From assembly GCA_027484575.1 (NCBI GenBank), contig JAIXSQ010000017.1, positions 62,001-126,000 on the forward strand: a stretch of 64,000 nucleotides of DNA, written 5' to 3'. Shown in pieces: positions 59,318 through 64,000 of this stretch. Under the pieces are notes generated by a model. The model worked only from the letters and a program-made list of their open reading frames with translations, ran no database searches and was not told the origin of the DNA. Source of the DNA: Comamonadaceae bacterium (GTDB lineage Bacteria; Pseudomonadota; Gammaproteobacteria; Burkholderiales; Burkholderiaceae_C). Every line of letters starts with the position of its first letter. Within the stretch, counting starts at the first letter, position 1. The translations under genes were made by a program, and so were the position numbers.

Positions 59318-60616
59318 TCAGGCGGGCAGCGGGTACGGCCGGTCGTCGGGCGTGTCCTGCACCAGCGCCGCCAGCTGCTCGCGCCAGCCATCGGGGTACG
59401 AGGCCGCATCGCGCGGCGCCAGGTGGAAGGCGATGTCCATGTGGTTCACCTTGTGCGGCACCGGCGCCAGGTCCAGCGCCGCCCGGCCGGCGATGTGGGC
59501 CATGGTGCTGCGTGCGATCAGCGCATAGGCCCAGGGCGCCGCGCCGATGCCGTCCAGGCCCACGCCCGGCAGCCACAGGTCGGGCGCGTCCAGGCTGCGC
59601 ACGATGCAGCCGCAGCGCGCGGCCAGCGCATCGACGCTGCGCACGGCCGCCAGCGCCGGCACGTCCAGCCATGCCAGGTCGGTGGCGTAGCCGGTGCCCC
59701 ACAGCAGCAGCTCGGGCTGCAGCCGGGTGCCATCGGACAGCTGCACCGTGGCGCCGTCGATCGCGGCGACGGTGGCCGCATGGCGTTCGATGCGGCCGAA
59801 CTGCGCCAGCATGCCGGGGCGGCCCGGGATCAGCTGGTCGTGCCGCACGTCCCAGGGCTGCGCCGGCCGGATCGCGTCGAGGCCGAAGCGCGCATAGCGG
59901 GCGGCCATGTCGGCGCCGATGCCCGCGCTCTGCTGCGCATGGCTCAGGCCCTGCAGCTGCAGCCGCGCGTAGGGCCGCACGCTGCCCGCCACGGCCTTGG
60001 GCTTGCCGGTGGGCAGGAACCACTTGAGCCCCCGGTGGGCCCAGGCCACCTGCGAGGCCTGGTGCGTGAGCGCCTGCTCCAGCAGGTCGTAGGCCGAGGC
60101 GCCACCGCCCACCACCAGCACCCGGCGCCCGGCCAATTGCGCCGGGTCCCGCAGGGCGCTGGCGTGCAGCTCGGCCACCCGGGGCTGCTGCCGCGCCACC
60201 GCGGGCACGCAGGGCCGGTTGTGCCCGCCGCTGGCGGCCACCAGGTGGCGGGCCCGCACCGGGCCGTGGGCGGTGTCCAGCCGCCAGTGGCTGCCGTCGT
60301 GCCGGGCGCGGACCACGGGGCAGCCGTAGCGGATGCCGCCCGCCAGGCCGAAGCGGGTGACCCAGGCCTGCACGTTGGCCTGCACCTGCGGCTGGCAGGG
60401 CCCGTCCAGGCCGATGTCGCCCAGCGCCCAGTCGGCCGGCGCGATCTGCAGGTCCTGCCATGCGGGCAGGCGGCGCCACAGGCCGCCCGCGCCGTCCTGC
60501 GCCTCGAGCACCACCGCATCGAGGCCGGCGCGGCGCGCGTACGCCAGGTGGACCACGCCGGCGATGCCGGCGCCGACGATCGCGACGTCGTGCAGGGGGA
60601 GGCTGTCGGCGGGCAT
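59318..60616 (-). CDS. FAD-dependent monooxygenase-like oxidoreductase
   Basis: A 432-aa flavoprotein of the flavin-containing monooxygenase/NAD(P)-binding family. FAD loop DVAIVGAGIAGVVHLAYARRAGL is near residues 10-32, the second dinucleotide loop RVLVVGGGASAYDLLEQAL near 167-185, and the late ATGY-type motif LLWGTGYATDLAW near 303. AAGGAGC lies just before the ATG at 60616. It could oxygenate an N- or S-containing or ketone substrate; none is implied by neighbours. Confidence 0.84.
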   Translation of the reverse strand: MPADSLPLHDVAIVGAGIAGVVHLAYARRAGLDAVVLEAQDGAGGLWRRLPAWQDLQIAPADWALGDIGLDGPCQPQVQANVQAWVTRFGLAGGIRYGCPVVRARHDGSHWRLDTAHGPVRARHLVAASGGHNRPCVPAVARQQPRVAELHASALRDPAQLAGRRVLVVGGGASAYDLLEQALTHQASQVAWAHRGLKWFLPTGKPKAVAGSVRPYARLQLQGLSHAQQSAGIGADMAARYARFGLDAIRPAQPWDVRHDQLIPGRPGMLAQFGRIERHAATVAAIDGATVQLSDGTRLQPELLLWGTGYATDLAWLDVPALAAVRSVDALAARCGCIVRSLDAPDLWLPGVGLDGIGAAPWAYALIARSTMAHIAGRAALDLAPVPHKVNHMDIAFHLAPRDAASYPDGWREQLAALVQDTPDDRPYPLPA

Positions 60617-60646
60617 GGGGCTCCTTGCTCTACCCTCGGGGGCGCC

Positions 60647-61132
60647 ATGGCCATGATCTCCCGCGTCCCGCTCCCCGGTCCATCCGCAGCAACCCGCCGT
60701 GCCGCGGCCGTGCTGCTCGCCTGCGCCTGCGCCCTGCCGGCCCGGGCCCAGCAGCCCCCCGCCGCGCCGGCAGCGGCGGCTCCCGCCGGCTGCCCGGCAC
60801 CGCAGGACCTGCCGCCCGCCGCGCTGGTCGGGCTCTGGCATGCCGAGTTCGGCCGGGGGCAGCCGCCGGTGGCGCTGCTGCTGGAGCTGCACGCCGAGCA
60901 TGCCGGCAGCCTGGCCGGTGCGCTGGTGCGCGACGGCGCCCGCTCGCGCGTGGCGGCGGACCTGGACGACGGCGCCTTCACGCTGGAGGAGTCGCCCGAC
61001 GGGCAGCGCATCGCCGCGACCTGGCTGGGCGAGCTGGTGGCCGGCAGCTGCGGGCGCGAGATCCGGGGCGAATGGCGGCCCCGCGAGGGGGCGGCGCGCA
61101 GCTTCGTGCTGCGCCGCGTGGGCAACTGGTGA
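60647..61132 (+). CDS. secreted hypothetical protein
   Basis: A 161-aa protein with a signal peptide over about residues 1-34 and an Ala/Pro-rich stretch to 50. The mature part (LVGLWHAEFGRGQPPVALLLELHAEHAGSLAGALVRDG) looks like a small beta-barrel domain, perhaps lipocalin- or DUF-like, but no family is recognised. Two cysteines (GCPAPQ, GSCGRE) could pair. Divergent from the monooxygenase. Confidence 0.65.
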   Translation: MAMISRVPLPGPSAATRRAAAVLLACACALPARAQQPPAAPAAAAPAGCPAPQDLPPAALVGLWHAEFGRGQPPVALLLELHAEHAGSLAGALVRDGARSRVAADLDDGAFTLEESPDGQRIAATWLGELVAGSCGREIRGEWRPREGAARSFVLRRVGNW

Positions 61133-61163
61133 GCGCAGCGGGACTGCGCACGAGGAGAAGGGG

Positions 61164-61973
61164 ATGGGACGCTTGGCAGGGAAGGTGGCCTTGGTCACGG
61201 GAGCGGCCCGCGGCATCGGGGCCGCCATCTGCGCACGCCTGGCCGGCGAGGGCGCCACGGTCTATGTCAGCGACATCGACGCGCAGGCGGCACGGGCGAC
61301 CGCCCGGCAGATCGGACAGCCCTGGCTGGCGCTGGACGTGCGGGACGACGCGCAGTGGGCGCAGGCCTGCGAGCGGGTGCTGCAGGACCACGGCCGGCTG
61401 GAGGTCCTGGTCAACAACGCCGGGATCACCGGGCTGGAAGGCGGTGGCAGGCACGATCCCGAGCACGCCAGCCTGCAGGACTGGCGTGCGGTGCTGGCCA
61501 CCGACCTGGACGGCGTCTTCCTCGGCTGCCGAGCCGCCCTGCGGGCCATGCGCCGCCTCCCGGCCGGGCGCAGCGGATCCATCGTGAACATCGGCTCGCG
61601 CTCTGGCGTGGTGGGCATCCCCGGTGCCGCGGCGTACGCCGCGGCCAAGGCGGCGGTGCTGAACCACACCCGCTCGGTCGCCCTGTACTGCGCCGAACAG
61701 CGGCTGCCGGTGCGCTGCAACGCGATCCTGCCGGCCGCCGTGCTCACGCCGATGTGGGAGCCCATGCTCGGCGAGGGCCCGCAGCGGGAGGCGGCGATGG
61801 CGGCCCTGGTGGCCGACACCCCGCTGCGCCGCTTCGGGCAGCCGGCGGAGGTCGCGGCCGTCGCCGTGCTGCTCGCCAGCGACGAGTGCGGGTACATGAC
61901 GGGCGCCGCACTGCACGTCGACGGCGGTCTGCTGGCGGGATCGGCCGCGGTCCCGTCCGGCGGGCCGGCCTGA
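61164..61973 (+). CDS. SDR family oxidoreductase
   Basis: A 269-aa short-chain dehydrogenase. The cofactor motif TGAARGIG is at residues 13-20, NNAG near 88, and the catalytic Ser (IGSRSG near 147) and YAAAK (near 161-165) are intact. The C-terminal YMTGAALHVDGGLL is typical of NAD(P)-dependent alcohol/keto-acyl reductases. GAGGAGAAGGGG gives a strong ribosome site. Substrate is not evident from context. Confidence 0.9.
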   Translation: MGRLAGKVALVTGAARGIGAAICARLAGEGATVYVSDIDAQAARATARQIGQPWLALDVRDDAQWAQACERVLQDHGRLEVLVNNAGITGLEGGGRHDPEHASLQDWRAVLATDLDGVFLGCRAALRAMRRLPAGRSGSIVNIGSRSGVVGIPGAAAYAAAKAAVLNHTRSVALYCAEQRLPVRCNAILPAAVLTPMWEPMLGEGPQREAAMAALVADTPLRRFGQPAEVAAVAVLLASDECGYMTGAALHVDGGLLAGSAAVPSGGPA

Positions 61974-62028
61974 GCCCGCGCCGCCGCACGCCGCACGCCG
62001 CACGCCGCCGCCAGCGGCCGGCGGCGGC

Positions 62029-62823
62029 TCAGTCGAGCAGGCCCTCGTAGGCGATGGTCAGCGGCGCGTGGTCGGAGAAGCGCTCGTCCTTGTAGACGGA
62101 GGCACTGCGTGCCGTGGCCGCCAGGGCGGGCGTGGCCAGGTGGTAGTCGATGCGCCAGCCCACGTTGTTGGCCCAGGCCTGGCCGCGGTTGCTCCACCAC
62201 GTGTAGCAGGCGTCGGTGGTGTCCGGGTGCAGGCGCCGGTAGACGTCGACCATGCCGTGGTGGCCGAGCAGCCGCGTCATCCAGTCGCGCTCCTCGGGCA
62301 GGAAGCCGCTGTTCTTCTGGTTGCTGCGCCAGTTCCTCAGGTCCTGCGCCTGGTGCGCGATGTTGATGTCGCCGCACAGCACGAACTCGCGCCCGGCCTT
62401 CAGCCGCGCCAGGTGCGGCTCCATCGAGGCGAGGAAGCGGAACTTGGCCTGCTGGCGCTCCTCGCCGGAGGAGCCCGAGGGAAAGTAGCTGCTCACGATG
62501 GACAGCCGGCGGGCCGGCGTGTCGAAGCGCAGCTCGATCCAGCGGCCCTCGGGGTCGAACTCCGCGTCGCCGTAGCCGCAGACCACGTCGCTGGGCTCGT
62601 GCCGCGTGTAGATGCCCACGCCCGAGTAGCCCTTCTTCTGCGCGCAGTGGAAGCGCCCGCGCAGGCCCGCCAGCGCGTCGAGCTTGCCGGCCAGGTCGGC
62701 ATCCTGGGCCTTGACCTCCTGCACGCAAATACAATCCGGCGACTCGCGCGCGACCCATGCCTCCAGGCCCTTGCTGGCGGCCGAACGGATCCCGTTGAGG
62801 TTGAGGCTGGTCAGTTTGAACAA
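62029..62823 (-). CDS. xth: exodeoxyribonuclease III
   Basis: AP endonuclease/3'-5' exonuclease of the EEP superfamily, 264 aa. FKLTSLNLNGIRSAASKGL opens it; the metal Glu is in CVQEVKAQD near 36, LCGDINIAH near 147-155 and SDHAPLTIAY near 250 complete the active site. The TTG at 62823 fits the family N-terminus; an ATG four codons upstream at 62835 would overlap the pyrE ATG in a shared CCATGG. Divergent from pyrE. Confidence 0.92.
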   Translation of the reverse strand: MFKLTSLNLNGIRSAASKGLEAWVARESPDCICVQEVKAQDADLAGKLDALAGLRGRFHCAQKKGYSGVGIYTRHEPSDVVCGYGDAEFDPEGRWIELRFDTPARRLSIVSSYFPSGSSGEERQQAKFRFLASMEPHLARLKAGREFVLCGDINIAHQAQDLRNWRSNQKNSGFLPEERDWMTRLLGHHGMVDVYRRLHPDTTDACYTWWSNRGQAWANNVGWRIDYHLATPALAATARSASVYKDERFSDHAPLTIAYEGLLD

Positions 62824-62833
62824 GGAATCACCC

Positions 62834-63514
62834 ATGGTGGCAGCGCAGGACCAGGACGCCCTGGCGCAGGACTTCGTGCAGTTCGCGGTGGAGGCCGGCG
62901 TGTTGCGCTTCGGGGAGTTCAGGACGAAGGCGGGGCGCCTGTCGCCGTACTTCTTCAACGCGGGGCTGTTCGACGACGGCGCCAAACTGGGCCGGCTGGC
63001 GCAATTCTATGCACGCCGCATCGTCGACTCGGGGCTCGCGTTCGACATGCTGTTCGGGCCCGCCTACAAGGGCATCCCGCTGGCGGCCGCGGTCGCCATC
63101 GAGCTGGCGCGCCTGGGCCGCAACGTGCCCTATGCGTACAACCGCAAGGAAGCCAAGGACCACGGCGAGGGCGGCACCCTGGTGGGCGCTCCGGTGCAGG
63201 GGCGGGTGCTGGTCGTCGACGACGTGATGTCGGCCGGCACCGCGGCGCGCGAGTCGATCGCGCTGATCCGCGCCGCCGGCGCCACACCGCACGCGGTGGC
63301 GATCGCGCTGGACCGCCAGGAGATGGCCACCGAGGACGGCCGCGACGTGCCGCACAGCGCCGTGCAGTACGTGCGCGGCCAGCTGGGCCTGCACGTGCTG
63401 GCCATCGCGCGGCTGGCCGACCTGCTGGCCTACCTGCAGCGGCATGCGGGCGACGCCCTGGGCGCGCACTACGCGGCGGTGCTGGCCTACCGCCAGCGCT
63501 ACGGGGTGGACTGA
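62834..63514 (+). CDS. pyrE: orotate phosphoribosyltransferase
   Basis: A 226-aa pyrimidine-pathway enzyme joining orotate and PRPP to give OMP. LRFGEFRTKAGRLSPYFFNAGLFDDG near residues 24-49, AYNRKEAKDHGEGG near 99 and the PRPP loop RVLVVDDVMSAGTAARES near 122-139 are family motifs. AAGGA lies 7 bp before the ATG. It diverges from exonuclease III with overlapping start regions, an arrangement common in Burkholderiales. Confidence 0.96.
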   Translation: MVAAQDQDALAQDFVQFAVEAGVLRFGEFRTKAGRLSPYFFNAGLFDDGAKLGRLAQFYARRIVDSGLAFDMLFGPAYKGIPLAAAVAIELARLGRNVPYAYNRKEAKDHGEGGTLVGAPVQGRVLVVDDVMSAGTAARESIALIRAAGATPHAVAIALDRQEMATEDGRDVPHSAVQYVRGQLGLHVLAIARLADLLAYLQRHAGDALGAHYAAVLAYRQRYGVD

Positions 63515-63518
63515 GGCC

Positions 63519-64000
63519 ATGCGCAGCACCGGCCCGTGGATCCTGGCGGTGCTGGTGGGCACCGCTGGCGCCGCCTTGGCACAGCCCAGGATCTACAGCT
63601 GCATTGATGCCCAGGGTCGCCGGCTGACGGCCGACCGCCCGATCCCCGAATGCCTGGACCGCGAGCAGCTGGAGTACGGCAGCAGCGGCATCGTGCGCGG
63701 CCGGCTGCCGCCCGCGATGTCGCCGCGGGAGCGGGCGGCCCAGGAGGAGCGCAAGCGGCACGAGGAGGAGGAGAGCCAGCGGGCCGCCGAGCGGCGCCGG
63801 CAGGACCTGTCGCTGCTGCAGCGCTTCCCCGACGAGGCCAGCCACGAGCGCGCCCGCACCGAGACGCTGGGCCGGCTCGACGCCGCCCTGCGCGCGTCGG
63901 CGCAGCGCACCCAGTCGCTGGCCGGCGAGCGCGCCGCGCTGGAGGCCCAGCTGCAGGCCGCGCGCGACCCCGCCGCCAGGGCACAGACCCAGAACGCGCT
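63519..64000 (+). CDS. DUF4124-like exported protein, N-terminal part
   Basis: The ORF begins 4 bp after the pyrE stop and runs off the right edge (160 complete codons seen). A signal peptide covers about residues 1-22, then QPRIYSCIDAQGRRLTADRPIPECLDREQ, a short DUF4124-like domain with two cysteines. From about residue 67 the sequence is charged and heptad-like (RERAAQEERKRHEEEESQRAAERRRQ, split by a short break near 97), indicating a coiled coil. The function of the family is unknown. Confidence 0.8.
   Translation, partial: MRSTGPWILAVLVGTAGAALAQPRIYSCIDAQGRRLTADRPIPECLDREQLEYGSSGIVRGRLPPAMSPRERAAQEERKRHEEEESQRAAERRRQDLSLLQRFPDEASHERARTETLGRLDAALRASAQRTQSLAGERAALEAQLQAARDPAARAQTQNA

Noticed and set aside
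56032..60027. A 1331-codon rightward ORF antisense to the AEC transporter gene and across rep in another frame
   Set aside because: Low-complexity Arg/Ala/Gly/His-rich translation with no domain; it covers well-supported genes in other frames and is a product of high GC with rare stops.

Overview
The window is very GC-rich and gene-dense. Gene content and order point to a betaproteobacterium of the Burkholderiales, most likely Comamonadaceae-like: a pilT/yggS divergent pair with a cyclic-nucleotide-binding protein between pilT and pilU, a soxCDYZAXB thiosulfate-oxidation cluster, Bug-type solute receptors, and rsmI/yraN/diaA/dolP relatives. No rRNA, tRNA, IS element, integrase, prophage or CRISPR array was seen. 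Almost all long ORFs on the strand opposite a real gene are GC-driven shadows.

Layout. 1-5.4 kb: end of a TPR protein, hemE, priA behind a 359-bp AT-richer spacer with two consensus DnaA boxes, then rsmI/yraN back to back. 5.4-11.7 kb: an accessory catabolic block (FMN reductase, Bug receptor, citryl-CoA-lyase-like enzyme, intradiol dioxygenase, family III CoA-transferase, divergent LysR regulator, and a DinB protein) that separates yraN from diaA-dolP. 11.9-21.6 kb: diaA-dolP, a 3-hydroxyisobutyrate-dehydrogenase-family reductase, pilU-cNMP protein-pilT, yggS, a clan GH-A hydrolase, DUF3617, glpK, DUF2945. 21.8-32.1 kb: two hybrid histidine kinases, a very acidic small protein overlapping recQ, a small outer-membrane barrel, arginase, a zinc alcohol dehydrogenase and a partner protein.

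32.1-45.4 kb is a sulfur lithotrophy island: a yybP-ykoY-type manganese riboswitch and TerC transporter converge on soxB. The leftward soxCDYZAXB operon is complete and is preceded by a thioredoxin-like protein, a metallo-beta-lactamase-fold protein, the ArsR-type SoxR and a periplasmic DsrE protein. Rightward lie a YeeE/YedE transporter and the flavocytochrome c sulfide dehydrogenase pair fccA-fccB. Together these could import sulfur compounds, oxidise thiosulfate and sulfide in the periplasm, and feed electrons to cytochrome c.

45.4-64 kb: outer-membrane phospholipase A, a biotin-carrier/carboxyltransferase fusion without biotin carboxylase, a repeat lipoprotein, an alpha/beta-hydrolase-like protein lacking the nucleophile serine, a four-gene light-signalling operon (heme oxygenase, bacteriophytochrome, response regulator, hybrid kinase), an AEC transporter, rep helicase, a flavin monooxygenase, an SDR enzyme, exonuclease III, pyrE and a DUF4124-like protein.

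Two genome-scale patterns stand out. Palindromic elements with a CCCCGCGCAGGCGGGG-like core recur at five intergenic sites. A shared upstream motif (CCTAC, 22 bp, then a -10-like hexamer) precedes three signalling or hypothetical genes, with a weaker match at the phytochrome operon.
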